Below, piece after piece: positions 12,640 through 24,850 of a DNA stretch of 64,000 bases. The translations under genes were made by a program, and so were the position numbers. Position 1 is the stretch's first letter, and every line of letters starts with the position of its first letter. Origin of the DNA: Beroe forskalii (Eukaryota > Ctenophora > Nuda > Beroida > Beroidae); assembly GCA_011033025.1 (NCBI GenBank), contig WFMF01000094.1, positions 62,001 through 126,000 on the forward strand, written 5' to 3'. The notes under the pieces were generated by a model that saw only the letters and a list, made by a program, of their open reading frames with translations, was not told the DNA's origin and ran no database searches.

Positions 12640-13080
12640 CGAATATTTTATTAAGACATGAAATGTTTTCAAGAAGAAATTTGACACCCAACTAGCGAAT
12701 ATTTTTCCAAACACGGCGAAATATTCTCTAAGAATGAATGTGTTACCCAATAGGCAATATTTTTCCTAACACGGCGAAATATTCTGTAATAATAAATGTT
12801 ACCTAGTAGGCAGAATATTTTCATAGCACAGCGAAAAATAGTCTACGAATATTGTTTATAAAACAGGCGAATATTTCCTTAGCATTGCGTGTATTCATAA
12901 ACTTGCGACCACTTTGGCGAATATAATGCTAGTGTGGCGAATATTACCCACTACTTTACACGCATTCTTAGAAAGTTAACGCATAGGGTGTGGCCTGTGG
13001 CGAATATCATCTTAACAATGCGATTATTTATATAGTGTGGCGAATTCAATACCTAGTGTGGCGTTGTTCTAATCTGGCAG
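12640..13080. repeat. Degenerate GGCGAATATT repeats
   Basis: About ten diverged units centred on GGCGAATATT or CGGCGAAATATT, spaced 30-70 bp. The neighbouring satellite monomers also contain CTGGCGAATATCATTGG. No coding function is supported. Confidence 0.55.
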
Positions 13081-13086
13081 GGGGCT

Positions 13087-14103
13087 CATAACAGACAGAA
13101 AATGGCTGATTTCGGGATTCTGAAGTATGGTATGTCTTTCTTAGGTCGTCCATGGATGGCGTGCAAATTTTCAGCTCAATCGGCCAAAGCTTTTCGATTT
13201 CGGATCCTGGGTGCTTCAGAAATGAAGAACGTCCTGGATCACTGTTTTGAGAGGTACAAATAGGGTTTTTGGAAAACTGGCGAATATCATTGGTTCAGTG
13301 GTTTCAGGCGCATAATTTCTGACCAGATACACTTCTATTTGACCACCCATGAGACATCTAGGCCCAATAAGGGGCGAAAAAAGGCAGTTTTTAAGCCCAA
13401 AAACGAGATTTTAACCCCCCATAACAGACAGAAAATGGCTGATTTCGGGATTCTGAAGTATGGTATGTCTTTCTTAGGTCGTCCATGGATGGCGTGCAAA
13501 TTTTCAGCTCAATCGGCCAAAGCTTTTCGATTTCGGATCCTGGGTGCTTAAGAAATGAAGAACGTCCTGGATCACTGTTTTGAGAGGTACAAATAGGGTT
13601 TTTTGGAAAACTGGCGAATATCATTGGTTCAGTGGTTTCAGGCGCATAATTTCTGTCCAGATACACTTCTATTTGACCACTCATGAGACATCTACGCCCA
13701 ATAAGGGGGCGAAAAAGGCAATTTTAAGCCCAAAAACGAGATTTTAACCCCCCATAACAGACAGAAAATGGCTGATTTCGGGATTCTGAAGAATGGTATG
13801 TCTTTCTTAAGTCGTCCATGGATGGCGTGCAAATTTTCAGCTCAATCGGCCAAAGCTTTTCGATTTCGGATCCTGGGTGCTTCAGAAATAAAGAACGTCT
13901 GGATCACTGTTTTGAGAAGGTAAAAATAGGGTTTTTGGATTTTGCAGGAAAACAAAGGAAAACTGGCGAATATCATTGGTTCAGTGGTTTCTGGCATAAT
14001 TTATGACCAGATACACTTCTATTTGACCACCCATGAGACATCTAGGCCCAATAAAGGGGCGAAAAAGGCAGTTTTAAGCCCAAAAACGAATTTAACCCCC
14101 ATA
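13087..14103 (+). repeat. ~350-bp satellite array 3
   Basis: About three monomers, now in plus orientation (CATAACAGACAGAAAATGGC). Two monomers are short: they lack ~20 bp between two GGAAAAC copies, as expected from a deletion between direct repeats. Confidence 0.9.
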
Positions 14104-14184
14104 GGGAGGGCCAACCTCAAAAACCCCATAAACCCCGAAAAATTAAACCCTATTTGGCTTTTTAATATCCACTTTGGGGTTTTG

Positions 14185-15191
14185 GGGGGTTAAATGGTAC
14201 CATTCAAAATAGGGCCAAAAATCCACAACTAAAATGGTACCATTTCAGAAAAGGGTCGAAAATAATCATCAAAAGTGGTACCATTTGAAAAAAATTCGGA
14301 AAATTTTCTAAAAAATGGTACTGTTTCTGATTAAATTTTAAAATTTCTCAACAAAAAATGGTACCATTTAAGAAAAGGTTCGAAAATCCTCAACAAAAAT
14401 GGTACCATTTCAGAGAAGTGCCAAAAATTTTCAGCAAAAATGGTACCATTTCAGAAAAGGGTTGAAAATCCTCAACAAAAATGGTAGGTACCATTTCAGA
14501 AAAGGGTCGAAAATCGTCAACAAAAAATGGTACCATTTCCGAAAAGTGCCAAGAAAAAATCTCCAGCAGAAATGGTACCATTTCAGAAAAGGGTTGAAAA
14601 TCCTAAACAAAAATGGTACCATTTCAGATTAGGGTCGAAAATCCTCAACAAAAATGGTACCATTTCAGAAAAGGGCCAAAATTCCTCAACAAAAATGGTA
14701 CCATTTCAGAAAAGGGTTGAAAATCCTAAACAAAAATGGTATCATTTCAGATGAGGGTCGAAAATCGTCAACAAAAATGGTACCATTTAAGAAAAGGGTC
14801 GAAAATCCTCAACAAAAATGGTACCATTTCAGAAAAGTGCCCAGAAAAAATTTCTAGCAAAAATGGTACCATTTCAGAAAAGGATTGAAAATCGTCAACA
14901 AAAATGGTACCATTTCAGATTAGGGTTGAAAATCCTCAACAAAAATGGTAGGTACCATTTCAGAAAAGGGTCGAAAATCGTCAACAAAAATGGTACCATT
15001 TCCGAAAAGTGCCAAAAATCTTCAGCAAAAATGGTGCCATTTCAGAAAAGGGCTGAAAATCGTCAACAAAAATGGTACCATTTCAGATAAGGGTCGAAAA
15101 TCGTCAACAAACATGGTACCATTTAAGAAAAGGGTCGAAAATCCTCAACAAAAATGGTACCATTTCAGAAAAGTGCCCAGAAAAAATCTCC
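14185..15191 (+). repeat. ~41-bp minisatellite with AATGGTACCATT core, block 1
   Basis: About 24 units of an AATGGTACCATTTCAGAAAAGG type, followed by variants of GTCGAAAATCCTCAACAAA. The 12-bp core AATGGTACCATT is a perfect palindrome containing a KpnI site. Unit variants (GGGTTG, TTAGGG, GTGCCCAG and so on) recur in fixed order, showing a higher-order period. A TAAACCCCGAAAAATT phrase flanks the array on the left (about 14130) and recurs in the same direction on the right (about 18560). Confidence 0.9.
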
Positions 15192-15550
15192 AGCACATTG
15201 ATAGCAGCCAGAATGCAAGTTGGCCATTTTTGACACTTAAAGGCTTCTGTGCAGTGAAATAGGCATCCCAGATGGTTGGAAACAGTCTTATATGAAAGAA
15301 CTCATTGATATCTATCATTTGCAACAAAATTATCAAAAATCCGACCATGCGTTGAGATTTTATGAGGTTAAAACCACCTAAAAAATTAAACTTCGATTTG
15401 TGACATGCGACTCGATTTTCCCTCACAAAAGAGCTCATAACTCAAAAACTAAAAGAGATACAGCCTTGGGACCTATCTCAAAAATTCGAGAAGACCTCTT
15501 ACATAAGAAGAGTCTTCACTGGAAGGTCAAGTCCTTCGTGGCCCGGTTGC

Positions 15551-15610
15551 TGAGGTTATCGAAGGCGGTGTCTGTGGCGCGCGCGCGCTGTGACCGCCTT
15601 CTTAACCTCA
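15551..15610. other. Long hairpin within the transposon
   Basis: TGAGGTTATCGAAGGCGGT (15551-15569) pairs with the inverted copy at 15593-15610 with one discontinuity. The loop is rich in GCGCGC. It could be an internal end or a structured transcript; function unknown. Confidence 0.6.
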
Positions 15611-15914
15611 ATATCCAACACAGAAGAGAAACCAATCCTACACCAAACTGTAGTACCCATGGCTGCTACAAGTTGACATGGATAGATCCTGGCTACCTGC
15701 TTTACTTTTCCGTGGTCTGGTCAAAGAGGCGGTATGCTGCCACAGCGAGCAAGGCTTAGCCAAGTGAGGACCTATTATTCCCAGAGGGAGGGCCTGACCT
15801 GAAGTTGTCTTACCAACTTGTAGTACCCATGGTGGCTACAAGTTGGTGGCATTAAACTGGTCCTACCTCTTTATGTTGTCCCTCAGGGGTTAATCTTAGG
15901 CCCGTTTTCCCGAA

Positions 15915-16990
15915 AAACCGGTTTTTGGATGTCGCGACTCAAATTTAGCCTCAAGACCACAACAGAAGCCAATGAAAACATATTTTTTGTTACCAAGATG
16001 AAGCTGAAACTGTCTAGGATCACCTCAAACCAAAATTTTGCACAATGGGATGAATTTGTGGCTCTCAGGTGAGGTTAAGCGATGTCCTCCCGGGAATTTC
16101 ATCTTAAAATTTGGCCTTGTTTTGCCTCAAATGAACAACGCAAGGTCAAAAACTCCCAACTTTGAACCAAGGAAGTATATTCTGACCTCTTGATTAATAT
16201 TACATTTCTTTAAGAGGACTGAAGCACCTCCATGAGGTTAAAAATGGCTAAAAACTGTAAAATCCAGGTTTTCAGATGTCGCGACACAGTTTTAGCCTCA
16301 AGACAGCAACAAAAGCCAATGAAAACAGTTTCTTGATGGCAAAATGAAGCTGAAACTGTCTAGGATCACCTCAAACCCAAATTTTTCACAATGGGATGGA
16401 TTGGTGGCTCTCAGGAGAGGTTAAGTGACTTCCTCCCGATTTTATCAAAAATTCAGGCCATTTTTAGCCTCAAATGGACAACGCAAGGTCAAAAACTCCC
16501 AAATTTGACCAAGGAAGTATATTTTGACCTTTTGATTGAGACTGATAACTTTGGGAGGACTCAAACACTTCTTTGATGTTTGAAGTGGCTAAAAACAGTA
16601 AAATCCAGGTTTTTGAGATGTCGGCCAAAATTTAGCCTCAAAACAGCAACAAAAGCAAGTAAAGACATATTCTTGATACCAAAATGAAGCTGAAACTGTC
16701 TAAGATCACCTCAAATCAAAATTTTACTCATTAGGATTTGTTGGCAGATCTCAGGTGAGGATAAGTGTCTTCCTTCCCATGTTTTTTATCAAAAGTTGGA
16801 TTTTGTGTTAGCCTCAAATCGACAACGCAAGGTCACAAATTCCTAAATTTTGACCTAAAGGTGGATTTTGACCTCAGATCAAGAAAAAAATACTTTTGGA
16901 GGACTAAAACACTCCTTTGATGCATTAAATGGCCAAAAGGTGTGAAATAAGGCATTTTTGCTCAAATCAGCCTCATATTTAACCTCACAG
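15915..16990 (+). repeat. ~345-bp tandem repeat inside the transposon
   Basis: Three diverged copies and a partial fourth. Each contains GATGTCG, TTTAGCCTCAAGAC, ATGAAGCTGAAACTGTCTA and CAACGCAAGGTCA in the same order (about 15915, 16270, 16612 and 16945). Divergence between copies suggests an old expansion. Confidence 0.8.
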
Positions 16991-17155
16991 TTGCCACAAA
17001 TAAGGTAATATCATGTTCAAAAAGTTTTTGGTCACCACAGATGTCCAAACTAACTTTTCATGTGAAAAGATTGGCATTATAACCTTTTTGAAAAAATGAT
17101 GTATAAATAAGCCAATGTCACAAATTCCTTACATTCTGGCTGCTATCAATGAGCA

Positions 17156-18495
17156 AAAATGGTACCATTTCAGAAAAGGGTTGAAAATCCTAAACAAAAA
17201 TGGTACCATTTCAGATTAGGGTCGAAAATCCTCAACAAAAATGGTACCATTTCAGAAAAGGGCCAAAATTCCTCAACAAAAATGGTACCATTTCAGAAAA
17301 GGGTTGAAAATCCTAAACAAAAATGGTACCATTTCAGATGAGGGTTGAAAATCGTCAACAAAAATTGTACCATTTAAGAAAAGGGTCGAAAATCCTCAAC
17401 AATAATAATAATAAGTTATATTTATAATTTATGGTTGCACAACTTCTATCACACTCAGGTGTGCCACAAAAACATAACAAAAACAAAATGGTACCATTTC
17501 AGAAAAGTGCCCAGAAAAAATTTCTAGCAAAAATGGTACCATTTCAGAAAAGGATTGAAAATCGTCAACAAAAATGGTACCATTTCAGATTAGGGTCGAA
17601 AATCGTCAACAAAAATGGTACCATTTCAGAAAAGGGTCGAAAATCGTCAACAAAAAATGGTACCATTTCCGAAGTGCCAAAAATCTTCAGCAAAAATGGT
17701 ACCATTTCAGAAAAGGGTTGAAAATCGTCAACAAATATGGTACCATTTCAGATGAGAGTCGAAAATCGTCAACAAAAATGGTACCATTTCAGAAAAGTGC
17801 CCAGAAAAAATCTCCAGCAAAAATGGTACCATTTCAGAAAAAGGTTGAAAATCCTAAACAAAAATGGTACCATTTCAGATTAGGGTCGAAAATCCTCAAC
17901 AAAAATGGTACCATTTCAGAAAAGGGCCAAAATTCCTCAACAAAAATGGTACCATTTCAGAAAAGGGTTGAAAATCCTAAACAAAAATGGTAGCATTTCA
18001 GATGAGGGTTGAAAATCGTCAACAAAAATTGTACCATTTAAGAAAAGGGTCGAAAATCCTCAACAAAAATGGTACCATTTCAGAAAAGTGCCCAGAAAAA
18101 ATTTCTAGCAAAAATGGTACCATTTCAGAAAAGGATTGAAAATCGTCAACAAAAATGGTACCATTTCAGATTAGGGTCGAAAATCGTCAACAAAAATGGT
18201 ACCATTTCAGAAAAGGGTCGAAAATCGTCAACAAAAAATGGTACCATTTCCGAAGTGCCAAAAATCTTCAGCAAAAATGGTACCATTTCAGAAAAGGGTT
18301 GAAAATCGTCAACAAATATGGTACCATTTCAGATGAGAGTCGAAAATCGTCAACAAAAATGGTACCATTTCAGAAAAGGGTCGAATATCCTCAACAAAAA
18401 AGGTACCATTTCAGAAAAGTGCCAAAAATCCTCAACAAATATGGTACCATTTGAGAGAAGAGCCGAAAATACACAACTAAAGTAGTACCATTTTG
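17156..18495 (+). repeat. AATGGTACCATT minisatellite, block 2
   Basis: Continuation of block 1 beyond the transposon. The segment starting at 17487 recurs at 18068, giving a ~581-bp higher-order repeat with almost no change. An ~85-bp foreign piece containing AATAATAATAATA interrupts units at about 17398-17485. Confidence 0.9.
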
Positions 18496-18620
18496 AGAGA
18501 AAATCGAATTTTCCCACCGAAAAACGGCTATTTTTATCAGTTTAGCCTCCTTAAACCCTCATAAACCCCGAAAAATTGGGGTTAAAACCCCCATTTGCCA
18601 AAATTTATTTCACCCTGGTT

Positions 18621-21600
18621 TTTTTCTTAAGTCGTTGGCTTGCAAATTTTCCCCCCATAACAGACAGAAAATGGCTGATTTTGAGGGGTACAAATAGGGA
18701 TTCTGAAAAAAGGAAAATGGCGAATATGTCTTTTCAGTGGTTTCAGGCGCAAATTTCTGACCAGTCCATGGATGGACATCTTAAGGGGCGAAAAAGGCAA
18801 TTTTCAGCCCAATTTTAACCCCCAAACAGACAGAAAATTTTCGATTCTTCGGTATCTTTCTTAGGTCTCAGAAATGAAGAACATCCTGGATCACTGTTTT
18901 GAGGGGTACAAATAGGGTTTTTTGTATTTTACAGGAAAACAAAGGAAAAATGGCGAATATCATTGGTTCAGTGGTTTCAGGCGCAAAATTTCTGACCAGA
19001 TACACTTCTATTTGAACACCCATGAGACATCTAGGCCCAATAAGGGGCGAAAAAAGGCAGTTTTAAGCCCAAAACGAGATTTTAACCCCCATAACAGACA
19101 GAAAATGGCTGATTTCGGGATTCTGAAGTATGGTATGTCTTTCTTAGGTCGTCCATGGATGGCGTGCAAATTTTCAGCTCAATCGGCCAAAGCTTTTTTC
19201 GATTTCGGATCTTGGGTGCCTCAGAAATGAAGAACGTCCTGGATCACTGTTTTGAGAGGTAAAATAGGGTTTTTGATTTTACAGGAAAACAAAGGAAAAC
19301 TGGCGAATATCATTGGTTCAGTGGTTTCAGGCGCATAATTTATGACCAGATACACTTCTATTTGACCACCCATGAGACATCTACGCCCAATAAGGGGCGA
19401 AAAAAGGCATTTTTTAAGCCCGAAAACGAGATTTTAACCCCCCATAACAGACAGAAAATGGCTGATTTCGGGATTCTGAAGTATGGTATGTCTTTCTTAG
19501 GTCGTCCATGGATGGCGTGCAAATTTTCAGCTCAATCGGCCAAAGCTTTTCGATTTCGGATCCTGGGTGCTTCAGAAATGAAGAACGTCCTGGATCACTG
19601 TTTTGAGAGGTAAAAATAGGTTTGGATTTTACAGGAAAACAAAGGAAAACTGGCGAATATCATTGGTTCAGTGGTTTCAGGCGCATAATTTATGACCAGA
19701 TACACTTCTATTTGACCACCCATGAGACATCTACGCCCAATAAGGGGCGAAAAAAGGCAGTTTTTAAGCCCAAAAACGAGATTTTAACCCCCCATAACAG
19801 ACAGAAAATGGCTGATTTCGGGATTCTGAAGTATGGTATGTCTTTCTTAGGTCGTCCATGGATGGCGTGCAAATTTTCAGCTCAATCGGCCAAAGCTTTT
19901 CGATTTCGGATCCTGGGTGCTTCAGAAATGAAGAACGTCCTGGATCACTGTTTTGAGAGGTACAAATAGGGTTTTTGGAAAACTGGCGAATATCATTGGT
20001 TCAGTGGTTTCAGGCGCATAATTTCTGACCAGATACACTTCTATTTGACCACTCATGAGACATCTACGCCCAATAAGGGGCGAAAAAGGCAGTTTTTAAG
20101 CCCAAAACGAGATTTTAACCCCCATAACAGACAGAAAATGGCTGATTTCGGGATTCTGAAGTATGGTATGTCTTTCTTAGGTCGTCCATGGATGGCGTGC
20201 AAATTTTCAGCTCAATCGGCCAAAGCTTTTGATTTCGGATCCTGGGTGCTTCAGAAATGAAGAACGTCCTGGATCACTGTTTTGAGAGGTAAAAATAGGG
20301 TTTTTGGATTTTACAGGAAAACAAAGGAAAACTGGCGAATATCATTGGTTCAGTGGTTTCAGGCGCATAATTTATGACCAGATACACTTCTATTTGACCA
20401 CCCATGAGACATCTAGGCCCAATAAGGGGCGAAAAAGGCAGTTTTAAGCCCAAAACGAGATTTTAACCCCCATAACAGACAGAAAATGGCTGATTTCGGG
20501 ATTCTGAAGTATGGTATGTCTTTCTTAGGTCGTCCATGGATGGCGTGCAAATTTTCAGCTCAATCGGCCAAAGCTTTTCGATTTCGGATCCTGGGTGCTT
20601 CAGAAATGAAGAACGTCCTGGATCACTGTTTTGAGAGGTAAAAATAGGTTTGGATTTTACAGGAAAACAAAGGAAAACTGGCGAATATCATTGGTTCAGT
20701 GGTTTCTGGCGCATAATTTATGACCAGATACACTTCTATTTGACCACCCATGAGACATCTAGGCCCAATAAGGGGCGAAAAAAGGCAGTTTTAAGCCCAA
20801 AAACGAGATTTTAACCCCCCATAACAGACAGAAAATGGCTGATTTCGGGATTCTGAAGTATGGTATGTCTTTCTTAGGTCGTCCATGGATGGCGTGCAAA
20901 TTTTCAGCTCAATCGGCCAAAGCTTTTCGATTTCGGATCCTGGGTGCTTCAGAAATGAAGAACGTCCTGGATCACTGTTTTGAGAGGTAAAAATAGGGTT
21001 TTTTGATTTTACAGGAAAACAAAGGAAAACTGGCGAATATCATTGGTTCAGTGGTTTCAGGCGCATAATTTATGACCAGATACACTTCTATTTGACCACC
21101 CATGAGACATCTACGCCCAATAAGGGGCGAAAAAGGCAGTTTTAAGCCCAAAACGAGATTTTAACCCCCATAACAGACAGAAAATGGCTGATTTCGGGAT
21201 TCTGAAGTATGGTATGTCTTTCTTAGGTCGTCCATGGATGGCGTGCAAATTTTCAGCTCAATCGGCCAAAGCTTTTCGATTTCGGATCCTGGGTGCTTCA
21301 GAAATGAAGAACGTCCTGGATCACTGTTTTGAGAGGTAAAAATAGGGTTTTTTGGATTTTACAGGAAAACAAAGGAAAACTGGCGAATATCATTGGTTCA
21401 GTGGTTTCTGGCGCATAATTTATGACCAGATACACTTCTATTTGACCACCCATGAGACATCTACGCCCAATAAGGGGCGAAAAAAGGCAGTTTTAAGCCC
21501 AAAACGAGATTTTAACCCCCCCATAACAGACAGAAAATGGCTGATTTCGGGATTCTGAAGTATGGTATGTCTTTCTTAGGTCGTCCATGGATGGCGTGCA

Positions 21601-22694
21601 AATTTTCAGCTCAATCGGCCAAAGCTTTTCGATTTCGGATCCTGGGTGCTTCAGAAATGAAGAACGTCCTGGATCACTGTTTTGAGAGGTACAAATAGGG
21701 TTTTTTGGAAAACTGGCGAATATCATTGGTTCAGTGGTTTCTGGCGCATAATTTATGACCAGATACACTTCTATTTGAACACCCATGAGACATCTACGCC
21801 CAATAAGGGGCGAAAAAAGGCAGTTTTTAAGCCCAAAAACGAGATTTTAACCCCCCATAACAGACAGAAAATGGCTGATTTCGGGATTCTGAAGAATGGT
21901 ATGTCTTTCTTAGGTCGTCCATGGATGGCGTGCAAATTTTCAGCTCAATCGGCCAAAGCTTTTCGATTTCGGATCCTGGGTGCTTCAGAAATGAAGAACG
22001 TCCTGGATCACTGTTTTGAGAGGTAAAAATAGGGTTTTTTGGATTTTACAGGAAAACAAAGGAAAACTGGCGAATATCATTGGTTCAGTGGTTTCAGGCG
22101 CATAATTTATGACCAGATACACTTCTATTTGACCACCCATGAGACATCTAGGCCCAATAAGGGGCGAAAAAAGGCAGTTTTTAAGCCCAAAAACGAGATT
22201 TTAACCCCCCATAACAGACAGAAAATGGCTGATTTCGGGATTCTGAAGAATGGTATGTCTTTCTTAAGTCGTCCATGGATGGCTTGCAAATTTTCAGCTC
22301 AATCGGCCAAAGCTTTTCGATTTCGGATCTTGGGTGCCTCAGAAATGAAGAACATCCTGGATCACTGTTTTGAGAGGTACAAATAGGGTTTTTGGATTTT
22401 ACAGGAAAACAAAGGAAAACTGGCGAATATCATTGGTTCAGTGGTTTCAGGCGCATAATTTCTGACCAGATACACTTCTATTTGAACACCCATGAGACAT
22501 CTACGCCCAATAAGGGGCGAAAAAAGACAGTTTTTAAGCCCAAAAACGAGATTTTAACCCCCATAACAGACAGAAAATGGCTGATTTCGGGATTCTGAAG
22601 TATGGTATGTCTTTCTTAGGTCGTCCATGGATGGTGTGCAAATTTTCAGCTCAATCGGCCAAAGCTTTTCGATTTCGGATCCTGGGTGCTTCAG
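18621..22694 (+). repeat. ~350-bp satellite array 4
   Basis: About eleven monomers in plus orientation. The first ~260 bp (18640-18900) is a compressed monomer with several internal deletions. Normal monomers follow to 22694, where the array stops in mid-monomer. Several full monomers are 348 bp and therefore open across 115-116 codons, but neighbours differ by 1-3 bp indels. Confidence 0.9.
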
Positions 22695-22935
22695 ATGTAG
22701 ATTTAATCACAAGAGCCCACCGCAGGCGAAAAATTTCATAATCATGGTATTTCCCTCTAACTCTCTAAGATCAATTTGGTAATGTATAATTTGATCAGGA
22801 CAGCCCGCCGCAGGCGAAAAATTTTATGGTATTTCCGTTCTGAATTTGCCTCTGAGATCAATTTGGTGATGTATAATTTAATCACAACAGCCTGCCGCAG
22901 GCGAAGAATTTTATGGTATTTCCCATCTGAGCATT
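22695..22935 (+). repeat. ~85-bp tandem repeat, three copies
   Basis: Three units containing CCGCAGGCGAA, a TTTATGGTATTTCC phrase and GATCAATTTGGT, directly after the satellite. Confidence 0.75.
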
Positions 22936-22949
22936 AGGACGTTCATCTT

Positions 22950-24850
22950 CCAGAGGAAAAAAGGATTTGGAAGAAATATCGATCAGACGAGGTGTTTGAG
23001 CCAAAACTTACTTTATCAAAACTTAATATTTCCTTGTGTTTCAACAGTTGGTTGGCATTACTCAATTATTCAAACATGTTTAGAAACTTCGAAAAATATT
23101 CATCTATCAAAGTGAAAAAAGAATTTTGAAAAAATATCAATCAGACGAAATGTTTCAGCCAAAAGTTGGCTTTTAGAAACTAAACATTTCCTTGTGTTTC
23201 AACCGCTTGTCAGTGCTACTCAGCCTCAGAAGCATTATATAAAATTTCATGGATTATTTATCAACTTGAGAAAAAAAGAATTTAATAAATATAATATTGA
23301 CTAGGGTTTCCATCTAGATATTATCTAGATAAGATTATCTAGACAATTTGCAAAAAATCGTTATCTATTTATCTAGATAATTTGTACTAGATATCTAGAT
23401 AAATTTCATATCCCTTTTGCCATGAAATTTCAGCTAAAATCGCCATTTTTCCTGAATTTCTTCAATAATTGTAGGATTTCAAATTTTCAAAATTTCTGAT
23501 CTGTTCATTTTCATACCCGTTTTGGAGATCTTAGGTAGTAAGACAATTTATGGCTATGCATAGGACTTGGGCAACTCATTTCATGATTCTATATGGACAT
23601 AGTTCAATGTTTAGGGCTCTCAGGTTCATGGGCAGGCTGTTTGGCTTCAAGTACTATCTGTTTTACTGATGATTTGACCTTTGTTAAACTGATATGAATA
23701 GCTACAAAATTAGAAGGCGTTGTTCAAAGTATCTTATCACATCTTACAAATCGTCATTTGCCACTTTAACGAAAGTTAAATACCTACCTACTCGTAACAC
23801 TCGCTATTCTGCTTCCAATTTATGTCAAATTATTGACGCCCTTTGACGAAAAGTAGGCTGTAAATAGGTACGAAAGTAGCCTCCAGCTATGGCAAAGTGA
23901 TTGCTTATTTGAAAGTAACCTACAAAACGGTCAATATTAATGCATTCAGCTCAAGAGTCAAGGAACTGTCAACTTTGGTTTGTTATGATGATTTAATACG
24001 AGGGAATTTGATTCCTTATTTTTTATTCAGTTATTCTCAATTTTACCAGCATCCCAGCAACTCCGAGGCCATCATCATGAAATTTACTTTATTTCCACAT
24101 TTATTGACTCTTTTCCGATGAATAATGCAGGTATTAATAGCAACTAATTGGTAGATAATGTTGTTACTTTATGATGGGAGAATCTATGGGTGATAACTGA
24201 TTTCAACTCAATCAAAATGAAGCAATGAATGTCCTGAACTCTATTCAAAATCCTAATATCCTCATGAACTTTTGGTGGCCATTAATATCATCCATTTCAA
24301 TAACCGACAGCTGGTTATAGTATGATGTTCCACTGCAAAAGTCGTGCATTTCTAACGTTGAAAATTGTGTCAAATTTGGATAAATTTCGGAGTCAAAATT
24401 ATCTAGTTTATCTAGATAATCTAGATAATGGCGAAAAAATTATCTATTTATCTAGATAAAAGATTTCAAGTAGATAATGGAAACCCTAATATTGACCAGG
24501 CGCAATGCTATAGCCTAAACTAGATTTTTCATTAACTGAATATTTCCTTGTGTTTCAACAGCTTGTTATCAATTATCAACACATTTAAGCATGTTAAGAA
24601 TCTTCGCAAAACAAACATCTACCAGAGGGAAAAAGAATTTTGAAAAAATATTGCACAGATGCAATGTTATAGCTGAAACATGGATTTTCGTAAACGTAAT
24701 ATTTACTTGTGTTTCAACAGTTTGTTATTAATAATAATCATATTCAAGCATGTTTGGAATCTTCGTAAATCATTCATCTACTAGAGGAAAAAAGAATTTT
24801 GAAAAAATATCGATCCGTTCTCAAGTTATTGCCAAAACCATTTACACAGT
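22950..24850 (+). repeat. ~150-bp repeat units split by a hAT-like element
   Basis: Four to five diverged units with AAAAAGAATTTTGAAAAAAT, a CAGACGAxxTGTTT phrase and ATTTCCTTGTGTTTCAAC. Two lie before 23294 and two or three after 24497. The inserted element occupies 23302-24488. Confidence 0.7.
23302..24488. mobile_element. 1.19-kb hAT-like element, 8-bp target duplication
   Basis: Terminal inverted repeat TAGGGTTTCCAT at 23302; the right end GGAAACCCTA ends at 24488. The target duplication ATATTGAC lies at 23294-23301 and 24489-24496. An 8-bp duplication with TAGGG ends fits hAT. Both subterminal regions carry repeated TATCTAGATA palindromes, the kind of motif transposases bind. The interior lacks a convincing transposase; the longest ORF (23897-24121, 74 codons) is not recognisable. 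Confidence 0.85.

Larger units (their letters stand above)
15196..17151. mobile_element. 1.96-kb non-autonomous DNA transposon, 4-bp target duplication
   Basis: The terminal inverted repeat CATTGATAGCAGCCAGAATG lies at 15196-15215, and its exact reverse complement ends at 17151. A target duplication AGCA lies at 15192-15195 and 17152-17155. Uninterrupted minisatellite units such as the one near 17810 contain a single AGCA at the matching place and serve as the empty site. The interior has an ORF of 119 codons (15400-15759) with no recognisable domain, two short palindromes around ACCCATGG, and an internal tandem repeat. The family is not certain; 4-bp duplications occur in Chapaev-, Sola- and Academ-like elements. 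Confidence 0.8.

Noticed and set aside
15400-15759. 119-codon ORF as a transposase
   Set aside because: Lies inside the 1.96-kb transposon but spans a long hairpin and has no catalytic motif; kept only as a remark.
14399-18454. Many ORFs reading MVPFQKR...QQKWYHF
   Set aside because: Translations of the AATGGTACCATT minisatellite, open in several frames and on both strands.
19622-22386. 115-codon ORFs, one per satellite monomer, with conserved-looking protein
   Set aside because: They appear only when a monomer is exactly 348 bp. Most monomers have indels and the frame is not preserved, and most of these ORFs lack an ATG at their start.
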